This document shows positions 46,283 through 56,770 of a stretch of 64,000 bases of DNA, piece by piece. The DNA is from Antilocapra americana (lineage: Eukaryota; Chordata; Mammalia; Artiodactyla; Antilocapridae). The position numbers and the translations under genes are program-made. Positions within the stretch are counted from its first letter, which is position 1; every line of letters starts with the position of its first letter. The stretch spans positions 8,630,734 through 8,694,733 of the forward strand of contig ML660777.1 of NCBI GenBank assembly GCA_007570785.1. Direction: 5' to 3'. Under the pieces are notes generated by a model, which saw only the letters and a program-made list of their open reading frames with translations, had not been told where the DNA came from and searched no databases.

Positions 46283-46795
46283 AGGCAGCATTAGTTTCAT
46301 ATTGTCTCCGTAACAAATACCACCGACTTAGTGTCTTAGAACAACACAAGCGGATTATCTTCTGGAGGTCAGAAGTCCAAAATGTATAATACCAGGGTGA
46401 AATCAAGGCAGGGATGCAATCCTTCTGAAGTCTCTAGAGGAAAATGTGTCTCCTGGCTTTTTCCAACTCTAGAGGCTGCCTGTAGTCATTGGCTCATGGC
46501 CTACTATTTTCAGAGTCAACAATGGCATCACTCTGACTTCCATTGTCACAATTTCTCTGACTCTTCTGCTTCATTCTTTCATTTATAAGGACCCTTGTCA
46601 TTATACTGGGCTCACCTGGATAATCCAAGAAACAATTCCTCATCTTACAGTCACCTGATTAGTTCTCTTAATTCCTCCTGCAACCTTAGTTCTCTCCTAC
46701 CACATGACAAGCATATTTGGAGGTTCCAGGTAATAGGAGATAGGCATATATGAGAGCTTTTATTCTGCTTACCATAAACTCTAGCAGGATCATGA
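46283..46795. mobile_element. Old placental interspersed repeat, family not assigned
   Basis: The order 'taacaaataccaccgactta', 'tcttctggaggtcagaagtc', 'ccaactctagaggctgcctg', 'gggctcacctggataatcca', 'tattctgcttaccataaac' is a pattern repeated widely in placental genomes. I cannot assign the subfamily. Confidence 0.6.
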
Positions 46796-46891
46796 AAAGT
46801 TCACAGTAGTGGAACAAAACAAAGCCTCTTGGAAACTGGGCTGTCAAAATGGAATAAGTGCTTCCTCAAGGAAAGAGTACTGCATTTACAG

Positions 46892-47094
46892 GGCTTCCCA
46901 GATGGCTCAATGGAAAAGAATCCACTGCAGGAGACACAGGAGATGTGGGTTTGATCCCTGGGTGAGGAAGACCTCCTGAAGAAGGAAACAGCAACTCATT
47001 CCAGTATTCCTGTCTGGAAAATTCCACAGACAGAGGAGCCTAGTGGGCTATAGTCCATGGGGGTCACAAAGAATCGGACACTACTGAGCTCACT
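46892..47094 (+). mobile_element. Bov-tA SINE
   Basis: Plus strand. 'gggcttcccagatggctcaa' head with a 6-base deletion in the 'ctgcctgcaatgcagg' stretch. The tail has 'cattccagtattcctgtct' and 'gggctatagtccatggggg'. Confidence 0.92.
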
Positions 47095-47652
47095 GCACTA
47101 TATTTACATGCCCTATGTATCTTGCAAGTATTGATACATTACTAATAAATGTCAGAAACAACAAAATCATGAAACAATATCTCTTATTTGATTACACAGA
47201 TTCTTTGGATTAAAAAAGGCATCTCTTTGTTCTAAAATGGAAACTCTTGGCTTTTGGCCTAGAAATGTGTTGCAAATAATGATAAATAATCCTTCTCTTA
47301 GTAATTTTACTAGAGTCCTCAAAAATGTGATCTCCAAAGCCTTAAATACTACTATGCAGAAAGTGTCCTGGCAAACAATCCAACAAATAATATTCCCACA
47401 TAAAGAACAAGAAACCTTGGCAAATACAAAGGCAGGAACGGGTACCATCAGAAATTCTATACATTAAGCAGTGAGGCTTAATGTATATATTGGGAGTGAG
47501 CATATACCCACATGATAATCACTTGTCTTCCAGCTTAGAAGCAAAGAATAACAATTATGTAGACAGAACTAAAATCAACTTTTCCCTTAGGTTAAACACT
47601 ACCTGGATCATTGGGCATAGGTTCTTTTCTCAGAATACTGAGAACAACCAAA
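47095..47652. other. No recognised feature upstream of BovB
   Basis: About 560 bases. The part next to the BovB (from about 47600) may belong to the LTR-like repeat that resumes at 48553. The open frames at 47167-47448 (minus) and 47237-47467 (plus) overlap on opposite strands and show no recognised domain. A hairpin with 9-10 bp stems lies near 47460-47485. Confidence 0.45.
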
Positions 47653-48549
47653 GGTGGCTGTATAGTCTCACCCTGCTTATTTAACTTCTATGCAGAGTAC
47701 ATCATGTGAAATGCTGGGCTGGATGAAGCATAAGCTGGAATCAAGATTGCCAGAAGAAATATCAATCACTTCAGATATGCAGATGACAGCACCCTTATCA
47801 AAGAAAGTAAAGAGGAACTGAGGAACCTCTTGATGAACGTAAAAGAGGAGAGTGAAAAAGCTGGCTTAAAGCTCAGCATTCAAAAAGCGAATATTGTGGC
47901 ATCCACTCCCATCATTTCATGGCAAATAGATGGGGAAATAATGTAAACAGTGACAGACTTTATTTCTTGAGCTCCAAAATTACTGCAGATGGGGATTGTA
48001 GCCATGACATTAAAAGATTATTTCTCCTTTGAAGAAAAGGTATGACCAACTTAGACAGCATGTTAAAAAGCAGACATTACTTTCCCAACAAAGGTCCGTC
48101 TAATCAAAGCTATGGTTTTTCCAATAGTCATGTATGGATGTGAGAGTTGGACCATAAAGAAAGCTGAGCACTGAAGAATTGATGCTTTTGAACTGTGGTG
48201 GTGGAGAAGACTCTTGAGAGTCCTTTGGACTGCAAGGAGATCAAGCCTGTCAATCCTAAATGAAATCAGTCTGAATATTCATTGGAAGAACTGATGCTGA
48301 AGCTGAAGCTACAATACTTTGGCCACCTGATGCGAAGAACTATCTCACTGGTAAGACCTTGATGCTGGGCAAGATTGAAGGTAGGAGGAAAAGGGGATGA
48401 CAGAGGATAAGATGGTAGGATGGCATCACCAACTCTATGGACATGACTTTGAGCAGGTTCCGTGAGTTCGTGATGGACAGGGAAGCCTGTTGTGCTGCAG
48501 TCCATGGGGTTGCAAAGAGTCAGACATGACTGCACAACTGAACTGAACT
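47653..48549 (+). mobile_element. BovB LINE, 5'-truncated
   Basis: Starts in the RT palm just before the conserved 'caccctgcttatttaacttc' and runs to the BovB 3' terminus ('gactgcacaactgaactgaa'). The catalytic YADD codons are intact (47774-47790). In-frame stops, for example at the position of ETM ('ataatgtaaacagtg'), and indels disable it. It appears to sit inside an LTR-like repeat. Confidence 0.93.
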
Positions 48550-48552
48550 TAG

Positions 48553-48890
48553 TTGCTTGCTTCAAAAGCCATCTGTTCTTTGAAGTTAAACTATGAACCA
48601 AGAACAACCAATTTATTACAACTAACACTGTTCACAATGTTCTTCAAGATCCTTGCTTCTCTGGGCTCAGCAAACCACAACTATTATAAATATCATCTAT
48701 CCCAACTAGTTGTCTGCTTTGAAAGACCTTAAAATCATTCAGCCCACATTCTAGAGACTAGGAGTATTCTTGTCTTCCCTATTCTGAGACATCACTAAGA
48801 TTCTGTCAAGGTGGCATTTTCCCTTTGTTGTTGCAAGTCTAATAAATGTAGCTTTAATACACAACACGTTTCTCTAGTCATCACTTGGAA
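48553..48890 (+). mobile_element. LTR-like repeat, copy B
   Basis: Diverged relative of 41640-42060 (shared 'tgaaccaa', 'ccaatttatt..aactaac', 'tgcttctctgggctcag', 'ttctgtcaaggtggcatttt'). AATAAA is at 48841-48846 near its 3' end, as expected for an LTR. The BovB copy interrupts it on the left. Confidence 0.5.
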
Positions 48891-50584
48891 AGTTGGGGAT
48901 TGATAGAGGCCAAGCCAGAAACCTACCATCTTCATGCTCCCATGCAGAAGGAGTCTCCCTTTAGTCAGAGGCAAAAGGACTAGCCATTTTTGTTACCCTA
49001 TTTGGGAACCTTCTATCTGACCAGCCATGAAGTATATGTAAAATCCACTGAACCCTAATTCATTGTCACTCAATCTTGACAGGCCAGTATTCCAAAAAGG
49101 GTCTAAAAATTATGTTCTCAAATGTTAAAAAAAAAAAAAGGAAACTTAGGGGGAGTTTAAGTTTGAAAAACTATTATGATAATATTATATAATATTATGT
49201 CCAATACATAGCATAATCATATATTATATCATGTAATATTATATCCCAATTATTTCTGTTTAAATTCATATATATTAATACAATTTTGCATTTCAATTCC
49301 TTAATTTTGTCAGATGCCAACATTGAGAAAGTGATGCTGATTATCATAAATCCTCTATAATAAGTCTAAAATATATACAACTAATGCATAAAGATGAATC
49401 TAACTCTCCAAGAAGAGCCTGACTTTACTGAAACACTTCTCACTATTTTTAGTTCCTATAAAAAAGGAAATGCTTAGCTTATCTAATTATGATATTAGAG
49501 AATTTTTTAGTGGAATGGTAATATCCAAGACTTCTGTTTTCAATTTTTACTGAGAATTTGTGAGTCTATTATCATGAATCAGTCATACACCATGCATATA
49601 CTGTCACACTGTCTATTTTATTTTAGAACACATAGCATGGGTTCTATCATAACTAGTTCTAATTATAGCAATTATTACTCAAGAAATCTAAAATTTAATT
49701 TCCCTAAAATATGAAAATGGTCTAATTTATTCATGCTGAATATGTCCCACATTATTGTCCTAACCTAGCACATAATTTTCAAGTTAAAAAAAATAACACA
49801 TGGTTTAGGCTCAGGGTGACTGCTTAATGTCCACAACCACTCAGACCAATCCAAATCCAACATAGTAAATTAAGTCAAATTCAGAGAAAGGTTACAGAAG
49901 CAGCTCTAATGATCTGATTTTTTCCACATTAAGTTCAAAATTCCAAGGCTTTATTGTATGAGTACAACATAAAACAACAAATTTAGCTAGGGAAGCAATA
50001 TTTATGAGTTGAACTAAGAGAGCTCTAAGCTCAAAAGAATATTTTAACAAATAATGTTCAAAGGGCTTACCAACTTGATGCTCTCCATCACATTGTCCTA
50101 TATTGACCATTTTGCCCATTTTGAAACATTCTAATCCAACCTCTTGAGTCATATTTCAACTTGGGCTTACCCAATTGCTTCTTGAAAAGTCCTTTCCTTT
50201 TATACCTGAAATAAATCATCTCACTTCACATTCAGCTTGATAAATTTTTTTAGCAACCCATATTCAACTTATAGTATCCAAACTAAGCTCTTCTATAAAG
50301 TCAGTCCAGGGCAATCTAATTGCAGAGGTGACTTTGATGAAGAATAAAAAGTGATGATGGAAAAGCAAATGAACAATGTACTTTAAACAGTAGAGGGGGT
50401 GAAAAAGAGAGATTTGAAGGATGGAGTGGTTTTGGTTTGCAACAACTACAGTGGATTTTTCTTAGAATCCTATTCAAACCCAACAATTAAATCTGCCATT
50501 GTGTGGCCAGTCTTGTTATGTAACATGATCATGGTGTGTCTCAGATTACTTAACACTGGATACTCAAGCATATTTAGAAATCAT
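48891..50584. other. No recognised feature
   Basis: About 1.7 kb of AT-rich DNA, with a strongly AT-biased block at 49170-49250 and an A-run near 49128-49139. Nothing recognised. Confidence 0.5.
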
Positions 50585-50680
50585 GATTTTCTGCATTGTC
50601 TTGTTGTGTGACCTTGGGCAAATCATTCAACATCTCTGGGCCTCAACTCTCTATGTATTAATTGAAAATAATACAAAAAG
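50585..50680 (+). mobile_element. MIR SINE
   Basis: 'cttgttgtgtgaccttgggc', 'aaatcattcaacatctctgg' and 'gcctcaactctctatg' follow the MIR core. Confidence 0.8.
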
Positions 50681-51099
50681 CAAAATAATTTTAAAGCTGT
50701 TTATTCTAAATTTTAAATTAAATCACTAACATTCATTAATGAGGAGAAACTGTTGAAGATTTCACACAACTGTTACGTTTTCAGCAAGCTAACTGCATGA
50801 GAGCTTCACCAGTGTCTCTGTATCAACTTTATCAAAGCTTTAAATATATATGGAATAATATTAATAAACGTAAGTATATGAAATAATAAATATTTTTCAT
50901 CTTAATGAAGATCAAATTACATGACTGATCTTTGATTCCTCATTTACTTTCTCAAAGAAGGTTTGTTTGACACTCCCATCACCTCCTCTCCACATAAGGA
51001 AAAAGCACCTAAGAGATCAAGAGAACTCTCTCAGGTCTGTGGTTAAGCAAAGATGCATTATAAAAGGAATTGTATAATTAATAGACTACTTCTGCGACT
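50681..51099. other. No recognised feature
   Basis: AT-rich stretch without a recognised feature. Confidence 0.5.
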
Positions 51100-51290
51100 G
51101 AGTGAGAACTGGATTTAAATCGCAAAACTATCTACATTTAAATTTTAGTTACTAACTCTATGCCTTTGAACTACTTACAAAACTTTTTAACCCCTCTTTC
51201 CTTATCTATAAAATGGAGCTACCTCCTGTCTCAGGAATTTTGCAAGAATTAAAGATGATAATAGATTAAATCCTACTACAGATTAGTAAG
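51100..51290 (+). mobile_element. MIR SINE
   Basis: Decayed MIR: 'gtgagaactggatttaaatc', 'ctatgcctttgaactactta', 'cccctctttccttatctata', 'aaatggagctacctcctgtc'. Confidence 0.75.
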
Positions 51291-51359
51291 GAGTAATCAT
51301 TTAATACTTGACAAATATTGTATAATGGTTTTTTAGAAGTATGTTACCCAGAAAATTGG

Positions 51360-51371
51360 TTAACATATTCT
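51360..51371. repeat. Target-site duplication of the BovB at 51372-53316
   Basis: ttaacatattct is exact here and at 53317-53328, bracketing a BovB that itself contains an L1. Confidence 0.95.
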
Positions 51372-52303
51372 CAGTTCAGTTCAGTCGCTCAGTAGAGACC
51401 GACTCTTTGTGACCCTATGGACTGCAGCACGCCAGGCTTCCCTGTCCATCACCAACCCCCAGATCTTGCTCAAACTCATGTCCGCCATCCAAGCATCTCA
51501 TCCTCTGTCATCCCCTTCTCCTCCTGCCTTCAGTCTTTCCCAACATCAGGGTCTTTTCCAGTGAGTCAGTTCTTCGCATCAGGTGGCCAAAGTATTGGAG
51601 TTTCAGCTTCAACATCAGTCCTTCCAATGAATATTCAGAAATGGTCTCCTTTAGGATTGACAGGTTTGACCTCCTTGCAGTCCAAGGAACGCTCCAGCAT
51701 CTTCGCCAACACTACAGTTCAGAAGCATCAATTCTTCAATGCTCAGCTTTCTTTATGGTCCAACACTCACATCTATATATGACTACTGGAAAAACCATAG
51801 CTTTGACTAGATGGACCTTTGTTGGCAAAATAATGTCTCTGCTTTTTAAAATGCTGTCTAAGTTAGTCATACCTTTTCTTTAAAGGAGGAAGAATCTCTT
51901 AATGTCATGGCTACAGTCCCCATCTGCAGTAATTTTGGAGCTCAAGAAAATAAAGTCTGTCACTGTTTCCATTGTTTCCCCATCTATTTGCCATGAAGTG
52001 ATGGGACTGGGTGCCAAGATATTTGCTTTTTGAATGCTGAGCTTTAAGCCAGCTTTTCCACTCTCCTCTTTCAAGTTCATCAAGGGGCTCCTGAGTTCCT
52101 CTTTACTTTCTGCCATAATGGTGGTGTCATTTGCATATCTGAAGTTATTGATATTTCTTCTGGCAATCTTGATTCCAGCTTGTATTTCATCCGGCCCAAC
52201 ATTTCTCATGATGTACTCTACATATAAGTTAAATAAGCGGAGTGACAATATACAGCCTAGACGTACTCCTTTCCTGTTTGTCTGGTTCTAACTGTTGCTT
52301 CTT

Positions 52304-52766
52304 TTTTTTTTTTTAAATTTGTTTTTTTTAATTGTTTTTGCCATACATTGTCATGATATCACCATGGGTTTACATATGCTCCCCCTCCGGAACCCCCCTC
52401 CCTCCTCCCTCCCCCCCGGGAAATCTCGCTGCACCAGCCCCGAGCATCAATCCTGGGCTGGCGATTGATTAGACACATGACAATTAACATGCTTCAATGC
52501 CCTTCTCCCATATCATCCCACCCTTACCCTCATCCACAAAGTCCACGAGTCTATTCTATACATCTGCGTTCCTTTTGCTGTCTCGTATGTTGGGTTCTCG
52601 TTACCGTCTTTCTAAATTCCATATATATGCGTTAATATACTGTATTGTTGTTTTTGCTTCTGGCTTACTTCACTCTGGATAATGGGCTCCAGTTTCGTCC
52701 ATCTGAGTAGAATTGCTTCAAATGAATTTTTTTTTAATGCTGAGTAATATTCCATTGTGTATATGT
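52304..52766 (-). mobile_element. 5'-truncated L1 nested in BovB
   Basis: Minus-strand L1 with its A-tail at the low-coordinate side (T-rich, 52304-52340) and its 5' end in the ORF2 C-terminus ([14 protein letters not shown] near 52715-52760). The ORF2 stop is at 52612-52614. The 3' UTR has the C-rich antisense of the usual G-rich tract (52380-52428). Exact 15-bp duplication taactgttgcttctt at 52289-52303 and 52767-52781. Confidence 0.96.
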
Positions 52767-52950
52767 TAACTGTTGCTTCTTGATCTGCATACAGATTTCT
52801 CAGGAGGCAGGTCAGGTAGTCTGGTATTCCCATCTCTTCAACAGTTTTCCACAGTTTGTTGTGATCTACAGAATCAAAGGCTTTGGCATAATCAATAAGC
52901 AGAAGTAGATATTTTTCTGGTATTCTATTGCTTTTTCTATGATCCAACAA
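52612..52950 (-). pseudogene. Chimeric open frame: BovB RT joined to L1 ORF2 end
   Basis: 112-codon frame. The first 61 residues are BovB RT palm (YAKAFDSVDHNKLW, then LTCLLRNLYADQEATV). The rest is the L1 ORF2 C-terminus ([14 protein letters not shown] to the natural L1 stop), joined across the target-site duplication without a frameshift. It is a by-product of nesting; expression or function is not implied. Confidence 0.8.
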
Positions 52951-53329
52951 ATATTGGCAATTTGATCTCTGGTTCTTCTGCCTTTTCTAAAATCAACTTG
53001 AACATATGGAAGTTCATGGTTCACATACAGTTGAAGCCTGGTTTGGAGAATTTTAAGCATTACTTTGCTAGCATGTGAGATGAGCACAATTGTGTGGTAG
53101 TTTGAACATTCTTTGGCATTGCCTTTCTTTGGGATTGGAATGAAAACTGACCTTTTCCAGTCCTGTGGCCATTGCTGAGTTTTCCAAATTTGCTGGCATA
53201 TTGAGTGCAGCACTTTCACTGCATCATTTTTAGGATTTGAAATAGCTCAACTGGAATTCTATCACCTCCATTAGCTTTGTTCATAGTGATGCTTCCTAAG
53301 GCCCTCTTGACTTGACTTAACATATTCTA

Positions 53330-53475
53330 GAGGTTCTAAATTCTAAGGTTTCTAGATTCCAAATTCTAAATTTTCTGGATTTAAGGTTTCTGGTTTCTAA
53401 GATTTCTGGATTCTAAATTATATATTCTGGATTCTAAATTCTAAGAATTTCTAAACTCTAAATTGAGAATTTGTA
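53330..53475. repeat. Degenerate TTCTAAATT-type tandem repeat
   Basis: About 145 bases built from variants of 'attctaaggtttctggattc', with the core ttctaaatt or ttctagatt recurring about every 10-12 bases and a higher-order period of about 22-24. It abuts the right target-site duplication of the BovB. Confidence 0.75.
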
Positions 53476-53680
53476 AATTCTGCTTTCTGCATTCTTTTCC
53501 TACCCTATGCTTACATGAATACACTCACATAACTCTTAAGTAGATTTTTTTTTCCTGGATTTTCCTTGAGCTTATCAGAAGGTGTAAAAAATAAGTGTTT
53601 TTTAAATAGCTAATGTAATGGCTGCCACCTGACAGAGCAATTGTAAGTTGCCAGAGATCATAAAATAGCATAAATTATGC

Positions 53681-53719
53681 AGGTGGATTCTTTACCGTCT
53701 GAGCAACCAGGAAAGCCCA
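53681..53719 (-). mobile_element. Bov-tA head fragment
   Basis: 39 bases: plus-strand 'gtggattctttaccgtctga' and 'gcaaccaggaaagccc' are the antisense tRNA-like head only. Confidence 0.8.
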
Positions 53720-53727
53720 AATGTATT

Positions 53728-53745
53728 AAAAAAAAAAAAAAAAAA
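53728..53745. repeat. Poly(A) run, 18 bases
   Basis: Uninterrupted A18 just after the SINE head fragment, not in the orientation of that fragment's tail. Confidence 0.9.
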
Positions 53746-53789
53746 CAGTGTTCCAACTTTTAAAATATCTTAAAATCAATTAAATAGGC

Positions 53790-54180
53790 ATCCTTAATCA
53801 TTCACAACTCCTTATGATTGAGAATCTGATTCCACTTCTTTCTAGGCTTTTCTTCCACTAGCCTATTAACTTTCTTGCCTTCTCATACACCTTTTTGTTT
53901 TTCAAGTACTCTTTCTTAGTTTAATCTCATCACCTTGAAATCCTCTCCTGTCTTTCTCCCCTCAGAATGCCCATAAGACTTTATTTGTTCCTATTGTGTT
54001 GGAGTTAACACTTCCTACCCTGAATAATGTTTGTATTTCTTTTGTTTTATCTCTTGTACTAGGGTGCCAACTTTTGAAAGCACAGAAAGTGCTTATTCAT
54101 TTTTGTATCCTCATAGGGCTTTGTATAGGATAGAAACAATGCATTTTATTTGATGAAATAATGAAAGTTATAGCAGAATT
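53790..54180 (+). mobile_element. L2 LINE 3' end
   Basis: Decayed L2: 'ctcctgtctttctcccctca', 'caacttttgaaagcacagaa', 'ttttgtatcctcatagggct', 'ttgtataggatagaaac' near its 3' end. Confidence 0.55.
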
Positions 54181-54579
54181 ACATTTTACCAAATAAGTTA
54201 CTTCTGAGAATTTCAAAGATTATCAATTACATATAGCAAAACAGTGTTGACCTAAATAATTTTTGTTTTAGGTGATGTAAACACAGTGTTGTTTATTCAG
54301 TCAAATAAAAGGAAACTTAGAACTATTCTCCATCCTACCTTTTGACCACTGAAGAAGTGACTTAGTTCCAAAGTTCTCCAACACACCCTTTTATTTCCTG
54401 TTATTGGATGTATCATGTTTTAAAGTTGAAAAAAAATGAAAAAGACAGTATTTAATGTTTATTATCTTTGCAGTAAGTACTGAACTATACTAAACAAAAA
54501 CATTTTGAAGACACCTGCAATATCATGACATCACACAGAATGCTGTCAAGAACTATGACGAGTTTGAGGTCTTTACTGT
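54181..54579. other. No recognised feature
   Basis: Nothing recognised. Confidence 0.5.
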
Positions 54580-55170
54580 TAGCAAGTCAGTTTGTTCATT
54601 GGCCACAGTTTCATGGATGCTGACAAGAGACATGAAACCCTTGAGTCAAAAACAATGGAAAGTTTATTACTCAAAGCAGTGGCAGGAACCAGACAACGAT
54701 TCTTTTTACACTAGTTCTCCAAACCTCGATTCCCACAGGATTGATACAAAGAGGGTCAAGTGACATATGGACACACAGTTGATTGCAGGAAAGAAATCTC
54801 ATTTTTAGGGAACCAGACCTCTTATACTGGGCAGTAAGCATATCTGTTCATTGCTCTGGAAAGGAAATCCTGCATCTTTCAAGACTGTAAGCAAATGTGC
54901 CCTTTGCACCAGAAAGAAACACTTTCTCTAACTGCCAAGGTGATTTGCTATACAAACATCCTTGAAAAGATCATCTAGGAGACACTTTATGCCTTTTCTC
55001 AGAAGATGATTGGAAGAGTGAGATGCCTTTGAATAACTGTCTTCCAACAAGGGTCATTCATTGATTCCCATAAAAGCCAAGTTCTAGACTGGTCTATCAT
55101 GAATAGAATACAGTCCATTCTATAATAGTACAACATACGCATTCCTTAAAAGAGCCATCCTATGTAAAAT
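54580..55170 (-). mobile_element. Candidate LTR-like repeat
   Basis: The minus strand has an AATAAA (antisense of 54663-54668) about 80 bases before a possible 3' end, and a generally LTR-like composition over 590 bases. I do not recognise the family and found no boundary duplication, so this is a tentative call. Confidence 0.3.
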
Positions 55171-55939
55171 TGTGCAATAAAACAAGCTTGGGGGGAGGGG
55201 AATGATGTTAGGAGCATAACACTCAAAAACTTTGTCAATGACACATTAAAAATAATATAGGAACCTGATAAAAACAGTAGTATAGCTTTAAGCATATTAA
55301 ATAATTAACCAAAATGCAAATACTCCAATAAATACAATGATTTGCCTTAAAAAAAATACTTGGTTTGCTTGTGGAAGTGAATGTTGAGAGTTTCAGTTTT
55401 GAGGTATTGTGAAGTGGTGAAAGGGCATTATCTGAAATCAGATGGAAAGTCACAACAGCAGCTGGACATGGGTGCAACTCAACACACCTGATGAACTGAG
55501 GTAGATGGTGATGTATGAGGCATGTGGGGGGGGGTGTGTGGGTATGTGTGTGTGTACATTTTGTGTTTGCCTCACAACTCAACTGAGCTGGGTGCCATTC
55601 TCTGGATTTACCTAGTGATTCTCTTCAATGAAATCAAACACAAAGAAACAGCATAATTTGTGTTATTCTCAAATTATTCCTAATATATCAATCTCACTGG
55701 AAAATTTGGCATTTTCAAGATGAGTGTTAGAGTCAAACTAACTTTATATGACAGCCTAGTCACAAATAGTGCCTCTTTCTTATTCATTCATGAAAGCATA
55801 TTTCCTAAGCCCTCTGTTAGCCAGCATTTTTGTTAACTTAATTTGAATCAAATTGTATACTTGAAAGTACATTCTTTTTATCTGTTTGAGTTACCAAAAG
55901 AAAACATAATTGTAAAAATCTAAAACAATTTAGTGATTC
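55171..55939. other. No recognised feature
   Basis: About 770 bases, including a G/GT-rich tract (55525-55560). The 115-codon minus-strand frame at 55235-55582 reads through that tract (THTHTHTPPPTC) and is not a credible gene. Confidence 0.5.
55525..55560. repeat. G-rich and (GT)n tract
   Basis: A run of G followed by irregular TG repeats. Confidence 0.85.
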
Positions 55940-56770
55940 ATTCCTCAACTTTCATTCCTCAATCTTATCTCTTTCCGCCAGAGTTAACTAGGCAACACTC
56001 CAGTGCTACCCTTCCAGATATGTTACAGTTTTACACACATGGATAGATAGGTGGCTTTCTTTTTATTTTGCATTTATCCAATCATTCAATGCTTATGCTT
56101 CTGAGACTCATTTTTTCATTCTGCAATTTAATGTATTGCATGGATAGTTCTGTTAGGACATCATTTTCCCCAATGCTATATAATATTCCATTTCCATACT
56201 TTTGTGAATGTAATGGCAGTTATATCAATTAACTTGTCTCTCTTAAAAAACTCATCAACGAGGGACAAAAAAGGTATCAATCCTCACATCTGAATTTTCT
56301 GTAGAATTCTTGAAATAGCATTAATGGATGAAAAACTGTACAGTTTTACATTGTGACAGACATTGGCAAGTTACCTAAAAATGAAACATCTTCAAATTAT
56401 ACTATTACTCTTTTTTCCAATTCTTTGCCAACACTGGATATTATCCATCTTTAATAATTTGTGTCAATTTGATGGCAATCTATTTTCTGTCTGTATTTAA
56501 CCTACTTTATCAGTGAGAGTGAGCATTTTTCGTATGTTGGTTAGCTATTGCATCTCATCTCTGAATGTTTATTTATAGCCATTGCCTGTTTTTGTCAGGA
56601 TTTTTTTGGCATATGTTTTTCTAAAGTATTTATTTGTGGAAGTTCTTTATATATTATTGCTAACAATTTGTTGTCTCTGAGTTTTGGTGCAAATAAGTCC
56701 CCCTGATAAGTTTTACATTTTCAAATGTGGCATGGTTAACTGCAAAAAAGAGAATTTTATTCCTATAAAA
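55940..56770 (-). mobile_element. Ancient L1 (L1M/HAL1-like) antisense
   Basis: The plus strand shows the antisense order of an old LINE: 'gctatataatattccatttc', 'gacattggcaagttacctaa', 'tttgccaacactggatatta', 'tgagcatttttcgtatgttg', 'ccattgcctgtttttgtcag', 'gaagttctttatatattatt'. No coding frame survives. Confidence 0.7.

Larger units (their letters stand above)
51372..53316 (-). mobile_element. BovB LINE, 5'-truncated, with nested L1
   Basis: On the minus strand it runs from the linker region (near 53316, 'aagtcaagagggccttagg') through the RT domain to the 3' terminus at 51372. BovB sequence is 51372-52288 and 52782-53316, and the middle is an L1 with its own 15-bp duplication. The catalytic loop reads YAND instead of YADD (near 52128-52140). 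Landmarks are SVFIPIPKKGNAKECSN near 53104-53154 and YAKAFDSVDHNKLW near 52853-52892. The 12-bp target-site duplication is exact, an unusually clean end definition for BovB. Confidence 0.96.

Noticed and set aside
47641..48611. agaacaaccaa at 47641-47651 and 48601-48611 as a BovB target-site duplication with a 50-base 3' transduction
   Set aside because: The 50 bases between the BovB end and the second copy align with the LTR-like repeat at 41713-41760, so they are native flank and the 11-base match is probably coincidental.
55235..55582. 115-codon minus-strand open frame
   Set aside because: Its start reads through a GT-rich tract and it has no recognisable domain.
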